Below the pieces are notes generated by a model. It was not told the DNA's origin. It did no database searches and was given only the letters and a program-made list of their open reading frames with translations. The translations under genes were made by a program, and so were the position numbers. 64,000 nucleotides of DNA from Micromonospora arborensis (GTDB lineage: Bacteria; Actinomycetota; Actinomycetes; Mycobacteriales; Micromonosporaceae): NCBI RefSeq assembly GCF_003205615.1, contig NZ_PYBV01000062.1:29038-93037 (forward strand). Direction: 5' to 3'. This document shows, in pieces, positions 1-9,627 of the stretch (positions are counted from its first letter, which is position 1; the number at the start of each line of letters is the position of its first letter).

Positions 1-254
1 CCTTACGGGGTCCAGGGATGGGTGGGCCGGGGATCTCAGCGCTCCCGACAGCACTTCCTGCCCACGCTGACCCCTCTCGGTGCTCGTTCCGGTAGCTGGA
101 GACCGTTACCGGTCGATGCCACACCGCGCGGCTCGGCAGCCGCAGCGACCATGTTCCGTGAGCCGCGCCGGGAAAATCCAGGACTAGAGACCTACAACAC
201 AGACCGGATTAGTAGGGAATTGTTGAGCTCCCCGCTCAACCTGGCCGGTCCACG

Positions 255-1166
255 TCAGCGGCTGGGGTGCCACCCGAGCACGGGGCCAAGCCGGGTCGCC
301 ATGTCGGTGAGGATCTGCGCGTAGTCGGCCGGCGTGAAGGTGAAGGGCAGGGCGAACGCAACCTCGTCGACCTCGCGGAACGCGACATTGTCGAGCAGCC
401 GTTCGGCGATCAGCTCCGACGGGCCGGCGAGGTCGGGGGCAAACATCATCCGGGCCGGCCCCTGGGGTGACGCCGTTCGAGGCGTGCGTTGGTGGGCGTA
501 CTCCTCGTAGCGGGCACGTTGGGTCGGTGTGGCTGTGTCGGTGGGGATGACGACGAGCCCCTGCGAGACACGAGCCCGTTCGCCGTCCGGGTGGTGGGCG
601 CGAAACGTCCGGATGTGCGAGAGCTGGATCTCGGCGAAGTCGGTTGACTCCTCGGCCTTGACCACGCTGCTGGTGAGCAGGTTCATGCCCTGCTCGCCGG
701 CCCAGCGAGCGGAGCTGAGGCTGCCGGCGCCGTACCACATCCGGGCGGCCAGGCCGGGGGAGTGCGGTTGCACTCGGCGGGAAAACTGCTCGAAACCCTC
801 GGAGCCCTCGACGTCGCTGGCCGGCTCGCCGCGAACGAGGTCGAGCAGCCGTCGTACCCGCGTGTAGCTGAAATCCTCCGCCTCGGCGGTGTCCGGGTAG
901 AGCGAACGGCGGACCCGGTCGTAGTGCATCGGTGGGCCGACGCTCACCCCGGGGTTGAGGCGCCCGCCGGAGAGGATGTCGACAGTGGCCAGGTCCTCGG
1001 CCAGCCGCAGTGGGTTCTCCCAGCCGAGCGGGATGACCGCGGTGCCGAGCTCGATGTGCCGGGTCCGCTGTGAGGCCGCCGCCAGGACGGCGATCGGTGA
1101 GGAGATGCCGTACTGGAGGTGGCGGTGGCGTACCCAGGTGCTGTCGAAGCCGAGTTGCTCGCCCAA
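255..1166 (-). pseudogene. LLM-class flavin-dependent oxidoreductase, 5'-truncated
   Basis: The 303-residue reading frame matches the body of luciferase-like (F420/FMN TIM-barrel) monooxygenases. An early stretch reads LGFDSTWVRHRHLQYG, then LGTAVIPLGWENPLRLAEDLATVDILSGGR, the usual barrel core, and the C-terminal half is complete. What is missing is the first beta strand (normally an M-x-F/I-G-x-F-L-P start, about 20 residues). The frame stays open a little upstream, but no ATG or GTG with a ribosome site precedes the family-like part; the first usable codon is a TTG at 1166. A different, divergent reading frame starts 14 bases away, so a rearrangement probably removed the 5' end. Substrate unknown. 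The family assignment is solid; calling it non-functional is inference. Confidence 0.65.
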
Positions 1167-1180
1167 CTCGATGAGCTGGA

Positions 1181-1549
1181 GTGAACGGTGACCTCTTCCT
1201 TCCGTGGCGGAAGACGCGTGCGGAGGTGCCGGCCGGTGCAGGTGAGGTGTATGTCGCGCGCGATGCGGAGATGGAGCGGCGCTGGGACGATGTCGGGTAT
1301 TCGCTCATGGAACACGCTGAGGGACCGTTCTCGGTGCTCTACGAGTTTGCCAGCCAGCCTGCGGTCGAGATTCAGCTCCATGAGGACCCCTGCGAACGAA
1401 GGGGTTTCGGCTTCGAGCCGTACCCCGCCACGCTGGTCACCGTCGGCTTGTCGCTCGTCACCATCGTGACGCCGGACGCGGACAGCCCCTTCAGCCGAGG
1501 GTTACTCAACGCCCTCAAGCAGGCGCTGATCAGTCAGACACATCGCTGA
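1181..1549 (+). CDS. Hypothetical protein, 122 aa
   Basis: I do not recognise this protein. The frame has actinomycete-like third-position GC and a sensible mixed composition: an acidic, aromatic middle (RRWDDVGYSLMEHAEGPFSVLYEF) followed by a hydrophobic stretch around residues 82-96. The start is uncertain; a GTG at 1181 is used here and no clear Shine-Dalgarno sequence is seen. It diverges from the truncated luciferase-like gene with only 14 bases between them, so its own 5' end may also have been cut by the same rearrangement. It ends about 40 bases before the HEAT-repeat gene. Confidence 0.4.
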   Translation: MNGDLFLPWRKTRAEVPAGAGEVYVARDAEMERRWDDVGYSLMEHAEGPFSVLYEFASQPAVEIQLHEDPCERRGFGFEPYPATLVTVGLSLVTIVTPDADSPFSRGLLNALKQALISQTHR

Positions 1550-1589
1550 TCTTCCCGCTGCCACCCGCTCGACGCCCTCCTGCCGGCTC

Positions 1590-3476
1590 GTGTGCGCGAA
1601 TCTGCCGAGAGGCGGATTCGCGTTGCATGCTGCAATGCTCGTGGGGAAAGATCATGTTCATGACGTACTGGAAGGGCGCCCCGCGCCTCGCAGAGTGAAG
1701 GGCCCGGCGCTGGTGTCGCCGCTGGGCGACTGGGGATGGCTGGAAGCGGGCGTCGTCTCGGGTGATGTTCTTGTTCCTGGCAGCGATGTGCGGTCACACA
1801 TTTGGTATTGGGTCGAGGCTGACCGGGACGGATTGGTGACTCGTCGCCTGCTGACCTTCACGACCGACCGCCGCCTGTCGGCCCGGCGGATCATCTTCGA
1901 GTTGCTGCACCAGCTGTGCTTCGAGAATTCCCACTGGCCTCCGGTGGCAGACGCCGCCGAGTCGGCCCTGAATGACGTGGATCCGCAGGTGCGGCGCACT
2001 GCGGCGACGTTACTGGTGGGCACCGTTGAACCTGATCGGGCCTTGTCGGCTTTGGCCGCCTCGACTGATCCGGTCGTCCGGATCGCCCTCGTGGATGCCA
2101 TACCCTGGAGCTGGGTCGCGCAGCATCAAGCCATCCTGGAACGCCTACGGTCGGATCTTGTTCCGGCCATCCGGCTACTGGCCAATATCGCAGTGTTCAG
2201 CAGAGACGACCCGGTGGCCTGGCCGGCGCTGGACGCCGCGGTCCTCGCCGACCTCGAGTCGTGCGCGGGAGTCCTGAACGGGCCAGGATCCCGTCTTGAG
2301 GAGACCGGCGGCGAGCGCTGGGCACGGGCACTGACCGGCTTCGATCGGGAGCAGGACTGCTACGCCTGGGCGGAACGGTTGGCAAACCGGTCCGAGAGCC
2401 CAGAGGTCAGGCTCGAAGGCGTACGGATGGCGCTCGCGGCGATGCGTGAGTGGCGCGGCGCGCCCGCGCGGGTGACGCCGATGTTGACTGGCCTCCTGCA
2501 GGACGAAATTTCCGAGGTACGGTCGGCGGCGCTGCACACGTTGGCGGCCTCATTGACCGCGTCCCGTATCGCCGACGACGAGCTCGCCGTGCTGTTGGAT
2601 GATCCTGAGTTCGGTGCGGTGGCCGCTACCGCGCTGGGCAGCGTTGGCGACCACCGAGCCGTGCCGCATCTGGTAAGGCTGATGCTTTCCGACAGTGACG
2701 AGCCGCGCCTGGCTGAGGCGTTCAAGGCGGTTGCCCGGGCGGGCGCCGATCCGCACGCGCCGGTGGCCGCCGCCCGGCAGATCCTGGCCGCGTTGCCGGA
2801 TTCGTGCGCGCCGGCCCTGCCGATGCGGGTGCTGGCCGCGTTCGGTCCGGCTGCTGCTGCCGCGGTGCCGGAACTCATTGCCAGACTCGAAGGGGCCGAG
2901 AACGACACTCCGGACTGTGCGATCTACGTTCTGGGACGGATCGGGCCAGCCGCCGCAGCCGCGGCAGCGTTGCTGCGGCAGTACCCGACGCAAGGCGCGA
3001 CGCTAGCCCTTCTCAAAGTCACATCGGACCGGGCGGTCGCCGACCAGTATCTCGCTGGCCGGCCGGAACAACCCGGCCGCCGAGACGGGATCGCGCCAGC
3101 TCTTCTGACCTGGCTGGCCGAACACGACGGACTCACCGCCCGCCAGCATAAACAACTGCGGAGCCTGTTCCAGGCTCCCGGATTCGGGCAGTTGACGTCT
3201 GCCGGCGCACTATGGCTCCACGATGGCCCCGCGGTAGCTGCTGAACTGCTGGAGGTTCTACCGGATTACCTGTCCGACGACCTGTACGGGCGCAAGGCGC
3301 TGCGAGTCCTCGCCGCGATGGGGTCGCACGCACGGCCGATACTCGACCGGCTGGATCGATTCGTGGTCTCCCGGCACCGAGCCGGGATGAATATCGGCGA
3401 TTTCGACGCCGAGATGCGCGCGGACGAAATGCTGCACGCCGCCGTCATCGCCGCCCGGCAGGAGATCGCTGAGTAA
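1590..3476 (+). CDS. HEAT-repeat protein
   Basis: The 628-residue protein begins with about 110 residues of unrecognised sequence and continues as a helical-repeat solenoid. From roughly residue 115 onward, tandem HEAT-like helix pairs occur, for example VRRTAATLLVGTVEPDRAL, VRSAALHTLAASLTA and AAAAVPELIARLEGA. Such proteins usually act as protein-binding scaffolds and no catalytic motif is visible. There is no signal peptide or membrane span, so a cytosolic location is likely. The start is either GTG 1590 or ATG 1635 (MLVGKDHVHDVLEGRP); neither has a convincing ribosome site. No operon partner is evident, so the role is unknown. Confidence 0.75.
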   Translation: MCANLPRGGFALHAAMLVGKDHVHDVLEGRPAPRRVKGPALVSPLGDWGWLEAGVVSGDVLVPGSDVRSHIWYWVEADRDGLVTRRLLTFTTDRRLSARRIIFELLHQLCFENSHWPPVADAAESALNDVDPQVRRTAATLLVGTVEPDRALSALAASTDPVVRIALVDAIPWSWVAQHQAILERLRSDLVPAIRLLANIAVFSRDDPVAWPALDAAVLADLESCAGVLNGPGSRLEETGGERWARALTGFDREQDCYAWAERLANRSESPEVRLEGVRMALAAMREWRGAPARVTPMLTGLLQDEISEVRSAALHTLAASLTASRIADDELAVLLDDPEFGAVAATALGSVGDHRAVPHLVRLMLSDSDEPRLAEAFKAVARAGADPHAPVAAARQILAALPDSCAPALPMRVLAAFGPAAAAAVPELIARLEGAENDTPDCAIYVLGRIGPAAAAAAALLRQYPTQGATLALLKVTSDRAVADQYLAGRPEQPGRRDGIAPALLTWLAEHDGLTARQHKQLRSLFQAPGFGQLTSAGALWLHDGPAVAAELLEVLPDYLSDDLYGRKALRVLAAMGSHARPILDRLDRFVVSRHRAGMNIGDFDAEMRADEMLHAAVIAARQEIAE

Positions 3477-4089
3477 ATCGCCCTCGTGCCTTCGCTTCTG
3501 CCGCTGACAATGCGCGGTGATCGTGGGTGTGCTCCCCGATCGACCGATGCGGCCGCGGGAGCCGGCGCTGGTGCCAACCAAGGCACTGGGCCGGCAGCTC
3601 ACGATCGGTCGGCGGTCGGCGGCCCGGTGCGAGCCCGGTTTTGGGGGGAGCAGATTGGGTGCAGGTTGGCGAAGTGGTCAGCGCGGCCGAAGTGCTCACC
3701 GATGTTGGACAGGACGGCGGGCGTTGACCTGCGGTGACGCGGCCGAGCGGTCCGGCGTGAGCTCCCTGAGAAGATCGAAGAGGTCAACCTTTGCTGGTCA
3801 CCGCCTGTCCGGTGCCGGGCTGTCGTCGTGGGCCCCTCAGGCGCGATCGAAAGGGTTCGCCGCGTCGACGTACCGCTCCGGGCCGTCCGTGGTGCCGTCG
3901 GTATGGATCCCGGAAGCTGAGACTCACGTCCCACCAGCAACCTTCTGGCCAGGGCTTCTAGCTGGGAGACCTCTTCGGCGAACCCGAAGGTGTCAGCATT
4001 GGTAGCTCCGGGTCGTCAGGCAGGCGATGTTGACAGACGTGCGCACATCCCGACGTTGAGTGCGCCGCTAATTCGCTCGCCGATCAGGG
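3477..4089. other. Non-coding, degenerate stretch
   Basis: No reading frame here looks like a real protein. It contains a tandem, imperfect 11-base motif at 3642-3664 (ggggggagcag then attgggtgcag) that resembles the exact tandem repeat at 12159-12180, and one copy of a dispersed repeat at 3681-3757. It reads as leftover intergenic or mobile-element DNA. Confidence 0.5.
3681..3757. repeat. Dispersed repeat, copy A
   Basis: About 77 bases, diverged but clearly alignable with 9938-10014. Both copies contain ccgaagtgctcaccga and, about 40 bases later, a tgcggtga..ggccgagcggt block. Both lie in non-coding DNA next to broken genes. Confidence 0.55.
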
Positions 4090-4343
4090 CTAGCGTGTTG
4101 GCCACATTCCTCGCCGGACGAGGCGATCGAGGTGGTCGAGCAGCTTCACCTCGCTGCGAGCCAGCCCCTCACGCTCGGGCGTCGGTAGATCGGCAAGCAG
4201 GTTAGGGAGCTGCTCATTGCGTGGTACGAACACCATGCTGCCGGAGCGCTCGCGGCAGGTCGAGCACCAAGCCAAGCCGACGCAGCGCTCGTAGGATCTA
4301 TCGGAGGGCGGGTTAAAGCGGTATCTGTAGGAGTAGATCTCGC
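4090..4343 (-). pseudogene. Beheaded small CxxC protein gene
   Basis: Reading leftward from about 4343 the frame gives EIYSYRYRFNPPSDRSYERC, then GLAWCSTCRERSGSMVFVPR, and ends LARSEVKLLDHLDRLVRRG before its stop. It looks like the intact C-terminal two thirds of a small actinobacterial protein with a WCSTC (CxxC) pair. Upstream of about 4343 the frame enters the opposite-strand transposase remnant and becomes unrelated sequence (MGVALVRDQH...), so the original N-terminus is missing. Function unknown. The mobile-element junction is the likely cause of the truncation. Confidence 0.5.
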
Positions 4344-4666
4344 CAGCCGGCCCCGCAAACGCCCCGACGTGCTGATCACGGACAAGGGCTACGCCCACGA
4401 CTCCACCCGGCGAGCCCTGCGTTCACGCGGCATTCGCGCGTCATCCCCCGAACGTTGCGACCAGGTCGCTTGCCGGGCCGCCAAGGGCAGCAACGGCGGG
4501 TGGCCACCGGCCTTCGACAAGGGTGATCTACCGCAAGCCCAACGTCGTGGAACGCTGCTTCAACCGGCTCAGACAGTAGCGCGACCTGGCCATCCGCTAC
4601 GCCGAACGCGCATCCCCCTACCGATCCAACCTCGTCCTCGTCGCCGCCAGCGTCTGGCTTCCGTGA
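4337..4666 (+). mobile_element. IS5-family transposase remnant
   Basis: This is the 3' part of an IS5-type DDE transposase. The first frame reads GRPRKRPDVLITDKGYAHDS, then RGIRASSPERCDQVA and GGWPPAFD. It continues after a one-base shift near 4520 as VIYRKPNVVERCFNRLRQ, an in-frame stop, then RDLAIRYAERASPY and VLVAASVWLP before a final stop. The ITDKGY segment and the VVERCFNRL box holding the last catalytic Glu are characteristic. The front half and the terminal inverted repeats are not visible. It is inactive: truncated, frameshifted and stopped. Confidence 0.75.
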
Positions 4667-5211
4667 TCGACAGGACAGGCACCTAGGTAGCAGCCGTACC
4701 CCCGGGTTTCTTCGCCGCAGTTCTGCGCCCGAAGTGCGCTCCCGGCAAGGACGAAGTGCCTCAAGATCGTGCATGACTACGCCGCGCCGCCCGGACATCG
4801 TCCGACACTGCGTCCGGGATCGCCCACCCGCACACCATCATCCTGGCAGGGTGACCATCAGCTCCTTGCCGGGCAACGCCTTCACCGAGTTTCGAGATCC
4901 TTTCAGCCGGCACCTTCGGCGTCACGGCTCCGCTCAACCGCTGGCTCCCCGCGTCGGCCAGGGACCCCAACCGCACGGGCGAACCGTCAACTTCGCGACA
5001 CTCGGAGCGCGGGCGAAGAATTGCTACTCGCTGATTGCCGTTCACCACGCCTACGATCCGCACAGGTCTGAACTTCTCCCGCGACATTGCTTAAGAATTG
5101 TGATCGTATTTCACTTCCCGCACGCGGCAGGCGGCGTAATAGCTGCTGCAAAAAGCTGCGGCGTAAGGAATCCGTGGACCCATTTCGGCTTTCGAGGAAA
5201 GGTGGCGCGGC
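4667..5211. other. Long leader upstream of the secreted lectin-like protein
   Basis: There are 545 bases without a credible gene. The last 130 bases are notably AT-richer (5088-5115 includes cttaagaattgtgatcgta) and end in a good ribosome site (gaggaaaggtgg) ahead of the ATG at 5212. A promoter probably lies here, but I cannot fix -10/-35 boxes with confidence. Confidence 0.4.
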
Positions 5212-8200
5212 ATGTCGCTCTCACGTCGTTTCCGAATGTCGACGGCCGCCGCCGCGGTGGCCCTGCTGACCGCCGGTGTGCTGGTCCTGACGCCGGGCAC
5301 CTCGCTGGCGGTGGGGTCCACGCTGTTCAATCAGCCCTTCCACAACAACACCGCGAACGGCGTCGGCGCGGTCATGCTGCCCGACACGTCGCTCGTACCC
5401 GGAAGCAACGTCGCGTGCCTCACCGCAGCCGGAAACTCGACCATCGGCCCGCTGTTGAGCTGTCCGACGTCCACCGATGCGCAGGGCGCCGGGAAGTTGC
5501 GGTTCACCTCGGCCACGGCCAACCAGATCGGCGGTGTGTTCAGCGCGGTCAGTGTGCCGACGTCGCAGGGCTTGGACATCACCTTCAACACTTACCAGTA
5601 CGGCGGCAATGCCGACGGGCTGGCCTTCGTGCTGGCCGCAGTGGACCCCGCCAACCCCCGCTCGCCGGCGGTCATGGGGCGTGGCGGAGGGTCTCTGGGC
5701 TATTCCGCGGCCTTCAACGGCAACACCCTGGGCTTGTCCAACGGCTATCTGGGTATCGGCTTCGATGTCTTCGGCAACTTCAGCAGCAGCAGCTATCAGG
5801 GCAGCGGTTGCACCAACCCGCCCTACATCTCGACGACGGGAAGGGTGCCCGGGCAGGTGGTCGTGCGTGGACCGGGCCGCGACAGGGTGGGCTACTGCGC
5901 GGTCAACAGCACCGCGACGACCACCGCGTCGCCGCCGTTGGCGCTGGGTGCGGCGACCCGGGCTGCCTCGCAGGTACCGGTCCAGGTCGTGATCAATCCG
6001 ACGGGCGCCGCCTTCACCACCGGCTCCGGTATCAGCGTGCCGGCCGGCGAGTACCGGGTCCGGTTCACGCCGGTAGGTGGGGCGGCGGTCACCCTGTCGG
6101 GGGTCCTGCCAACCGTCGCGGCCAGTTTCTACCCGTCGCCCACGTGGGTGAATGCGAACGGGATCCCGAGGCAGCTCGCCTTCGGCTGGGTCGCCTCCAC
6201 CGGTTCGGTGTCCGCCTTCCACGAGATCGACAATGCCGCGGCGACCACCTTCACCGCGGTGCCGGATCTGAACGTGACGCAGACCAGCTACACCGGACCC
6301 GCGCCGCAGCCAGGTGACCCGGTCAATTACTCGGTCACCGCCGGAGTCGACCCCGGCGTGGCCGAGACCGCACCGATCTCGGTGACGCAGACGGCGCCGA
6401 CCGGTGTGGTTCCACTCGGCGCCTTCGGCAGCGGCTGGGTCTGCGGAACCCCGGTCGGACAGACCATCACCTGCCTCAACAACAACGGACCCTTCGCCGC
6501 GGGCAGTTCCCTGCCGCCGATCTCGGTGGTGGCCATCGTCACCGGAGCCGGAGTGACGCCCGCCCTGATCCAGACCGCGACGGTCGCGACCTCGTCATCC
6601 AACGACGCCAACCCGGGGTACTCCTCGTCCACCACCCCGGTCGCCCCACCCCCGACACCCAGCGGAATTACCGTGACGCCGGCGCTTAGCTCCGTCGCCG
6701 GGGGCATCCCGGTCACCGTCGGCGGCACCAACATCGCCGGTGCGACGGCGATCGAGATCGGCACCACCGCCGAACAGCAGGCCGGTACCCCGGTGACCCT
6801 GCTGCCCTGCCAGTCCGGGCCCGCCGCCGGTTGCTTCACCGTCAACGGCAACGGGACGCTGGCCGTCTCGTCTATGCCCGCGCGCGCCTCGGCCGGTACG
6901 GTCAACGTCACCGTCGTCACCCGCGGCGTCGCTGCCTCGACCAGCTACGTCTACGCCTCCGCGCCGGCAGCACCAGCGGCGCCGACCGCGACGGCCGGCA
7001 TCACCAGCGCCACCGTGAGCTGGACCGCGCCCGCTGACAACGGCAGCCCGATCACCGGCTATGTGGTCACACCGATCCGCAACGGGACAGCCCAGGCCAC
7101 CCAATCGTTCGACGCGAGCACGACCACCCGCACCCTGACCGGTTTGACCGCCGGCGCGTCGTACACCTTCCGCGTCGCCGCGGTGAACGCCTTCGGCACC
7201 GGCGCGAACAGCCCGCCCTCGAATGCCGTCATCCCCTACACCGTTCCCGCTGCGCCGACCATCACGGCGGTCAGCGCCGGAAGCAACGCCGCCACCCTGA
7301 GCTGGAACGCCCCCAGCAACGGCGGTTCGGCGATCACCAGCTACGTGGTCACCCCCTACATCGTTGGGGTCCCCCAGCCGGCGCAGACCTTCCCCAGCGG
7401 GTCGACCACCCGCACCATCACCGGACTGACCGCCGGAACGACATACACATTCCGGGTCGCCGCAACCAACGCCGCCGGCACGGGCCCGGCCTCCGCCGCA
7501 TCCGCGCCGATCACCATCAACGCCTCGCCCAGCCTGAACTTCCCACCGCCGCCGCCCGGTGAGGTCGGCGCCGCCTACAGCGAACAGCTCACCGTCACCG
7601 GTGGCACCGCACCGTTCGCCTGGTCGATCAGCGCCGGCTCGCTACCGCCCGGGGTGACGCTGAACCCCTTCACCGGACTGCTCTCGGGCACTCCCACGAC
7701 TGCCGGCAGTTTCTCGTTCACCGTCCAGGTCGCCGACGCCAGTGACCTCACCGCGAGCCGGGCCGCCACGATCGTGATCGCGCCACCGCCCACCCTGACG
7801 TTCCCGCCGCCGCCGGCTGGTGAGGTCAACGTGGTCTACAGCGAACAGCTCACTGTCACCGGCGGCACCGGACCCTTCACCTGGTCGATCAGCGCAGGGG
7901 CGCTGCCGCCCGGCCTGTCCCTCAACACCAGCACCGGTCTGCTCTCCGGCATCCCCAGCGCCGCCGGCACCTTCTCGTTCACCGTCCGGATCGTCGATTC
8001 GTTCGGGCAGAGCGACACCCGACCGGCGACCCTGGTCATCCGCCAGACGGCCACTCTGGCGCTGACCTCCTCGACGACCACCGCCACCTTCGGCACCCCG
8101 GTCACCTTCACCGCCACCGCAGGGCCGGCACCGGCCACCGGAACGGTGACCTTCACCGCCGTCTCCAGCACCGGGAACACCGTCACGCTGGGCACCGTGC

Positions 8201-9459
8201 CACTGTCGGGCAACGTCGCCGTACTCACCGTCGCCCTGCCGGCCTTCAACACGAACACGGTCACCGCCCGCTACGGCGGTGACGCCACCCATGGCACCGC
8301 CACGTCGAACTCCATCGCTGTGCAGGTCTCCGCGATCCTCGGGGAACTGATCATCGACCAGTTCCGGTTCTCTGGTCCCGGCGGGGCCACTGACCAGTAC
8401 GTCCAGCTCTACAACACCGGAGCCGCGATACCGCTGGCCGGCTTCACCATCGCGTCCGCCACCGGGGCGTCGCTGACCCTGCCGCAGGACGCTCCCACCC
8501 TGCCCACGGGACGGTCCTACCTGGTCGCCGCCACCGGGTACTCGCTCAACACCGTGGCCAGCCCGGACCTGAACACCGGCAGCCTCGGCGGCGGTGGCCT
8601 GAAGATCAGCGCACCGGACGCGGCCGCCACGGTCACCGACGCCGTCGGCTCCACCGGCGCCGGCTTCTACTCCGGTACCCCACTACCGACCCTGACCGGT
8701 GTCCCCACCAACCAGTACGCCTGGCAGAGACTCACGACCGCCGGCCGACCCGCCAACACCCAGAACAACAATGCCGACTTCAAGCTGATCTCCACCACGG
8801 CAACGCCGGTTGGCGGGGTTCCGTCCGCCCTCGGCGCTCCGTCACCGCAGAACACCGGATCGCCCTACCAACAGAACGCGGTGCTCCAGTCGACGCTGCT
8901 CGCCCCCACCGTGGCGGCCACCGCCACCCCGAACCAGACGTACGTACCGGGCACCGGCGGCAACCCCGGCACCTTGACGGTGCGCCGCACCATCACCAAC
9001 CGCTCCGCCACCGCCACCATCACCACGACCCAACTGAGAATCACCAGCCTGAGCGAGGCCAACGGCGCACCCCGACCGGGCGTGCCCGTCCAACCCACCA
9101 ACCCCGCGCGCCTCAGGATCGTCGCCCCGGCGACCCCCACCAGCAGCGTCACCATCCCCGGCGGCGCAACCGTCACCGTACAGAACCTGTCCGTCGACCC
9201 TCCGGCCAGCGCGCTCGGCGGCGGCCTCGGCAGCAACCTCACCGTCCCGCTGCCCGGCGGCAGCCTGGCCCCAGGTGAGTCCGTGCACGTCGCGCTGACC
9301 TTCGCCGTCGACCAGGGTGGAACGTTCTGGTTCGGCTACAACGTCGATGCGCTCAGCACCGAGCCGGGCCTCGCCAGACGAACCATGGCGACCGTGCCCG
9401 GCCATAAGACCCGCATCGCACCGCCGACCCAACGGTCCGGCGCCGCCGGCCGGATCTGA
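5212..9459 (+). CDS. Large secreted lectin-like / FnIII / Ig / lamin-tail surface protein
   Basis: The 1415-residue protein starts at an ATG with a strong ribosome site. An N-terminal signal peptide is clear: basic LSRRFRM, hydrophobic TAAAAVALLTAGVLVL, then an Ala-rich cleavage region near residue 35. Residues about 35-345 resemble a bacterial L-type-lectin beta-sandwich (GLAFVLAAVDP, LGIGFDVFGNFS). A DUF11-like segment follows (about 350-470) and then an IPT/TIG-like stretch. Two fibronectin type III domains occupy about 580-765, each with the SYTFRVAAVN / TYTFRVAATN strand. Two putative-Ig (He_PIG) repeats follow at about 770-945 (YSEQLTVTGGT... LPPG... TGLLSG). A bacterial Ig-like domain lies at about 950-1040 and a lamin-tail domain at about 1045-1165. 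There is no LPXTG or C-terminal anchor, so it is probably secreted or loosely wall-bound, with an adhesive or carbohydrate-binding role. Confidence 0.85.
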   Translation: MSLSRRFRMSTAAAAVALLTAGVLVLTPGTSLAVGSTLFNQPFHNNTANGVGAVMLPDTSLVPGSNVACLTAAGNSTIGPLLSCPTSTDAQGAGKLRFTSATANQIGGVFSAVSVPTSQGLDITFNTYQYGGNADGLAFVLAAVDPANPRSPAVMGRGGGSLGYSAAFNGNTLGLSNGYLGIGFDVFGNFSSSSYQGSGCTNPPYISTTGRVPGQVVVRGPGRDRVGYCAVNSTATTTASPPLALGAATRAASQVPVQVVINPTGAAFTTGSGISVPAGEYRVRFTPVGGAAVTLSGVLPTVAASFYPSPTWVNANGIPRQLAFGWVASTGSVSAFHEIDNAAATTFTAVPDLNVTQTSYTGPAPQPGDPVNYSVTAGVDPGVAETAPISVTQTAPTGVVPLGAFGSGWVCGTPVGQTITCLNNNGPFAAGSSLPPISVVAIVTGAGVTPALIQTATVATSSSNDANPGYSSSTTPVAPPPTPSGITVTPALSSVAGGIPVTVGGTNIAGATAIEIGTTAEQQAGTPVTLLPCQSGPAAGCFTVNGNGTLAVSSMPARASAGTVNVTVVTRGVAASTSYVYASAPAAPAAPTATAGITSATVSWTAPADNGSPITGYVVTPIRNGTAQATQSFDASTTTRTLTGLTAGASYTFRVAAVNAFGTGANSPPSNAVIPYTVPAAPTITAVSAGSNAATLSWNAPSNGGSAITSYVVTPYIVGVPQPAQTFPSGSTTRTITGLTAGTTYTFRVAATNAAGTGPASAASAPITINASPSLNFPPPPPGEVGAAYSEQLTVTGGTAPFAWSISAGSLPPGVTLNPFTGLLSGTPTTAGSFSFTVQVADASDLTASRAATIVIAPPPTLTFPPPPAGEVNVVYSEQLTVTGGTGPFTWSISAGALPPGLSLNTSTGLLSGIPSAAGTFSFTVRIVDSFGQSDTRPATLVIRQTATLALTSSTTTATFGTPVTFTATAGPAPATGTVTFTAVSSTGNTVTLGTVPLSGNVAVLTVALPAFNTNTVTARYGGDATHGTATSNSIAVQVSAILGELIIDQFRFSGPGGATDQYVQLYNTGAAIPLAGFTIASATGASLTLPQDAPTLPTGRSYLVAATGYSLNTVASPDLNTGSLGGGGLKISAPDAAATVTDAVGSTGAGFYSGTPLPTLTGVPTNQYAWQRLTTAGRPANTQNNNADFKLISTTATPVGGVPSALGAPSPQNTGSPYQQNAVLQSTLLAPTVAATATPNQTYVPGTGGNPGTLTVRRTITNRSATATITTTQLRITSLSEANGAPRPGVPVQPTNPARLRIVAPATPTSSVTIPGGATVTVQNLSVDPPASALGGGLGSNLTVPLPGGSLAPGESVHVALTFAVDQGGTFWFGYNVDALSTEPGLARRTMATVPGHKTRIAPPTQRSGAAGRI

Positions 9460-9627
9460 AATCCAGCCAGGCGTCTCCCCAGCTAGGAATGCACCCTCGT
9501 TGCCAATACCCAGAGAGAAATACACGGATATGCCCGTCTCTGCCATGATTGTAGGTAGCGAGCCCGAGCCCGAACTTCCTCGTGCTCACCACCGCATCGA
9601 CCGCAGACATGGAACAGGGAAGCGCCA

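Noticed and set aside
4734..6317. A 527-codon plus frame overlapping the start of the secreted protein
   Set aside because: Its second half is the wrong frame of the lectin-like domain and is Arg-rich; the signal peptide and ribosome site support the frame starting at 5212.
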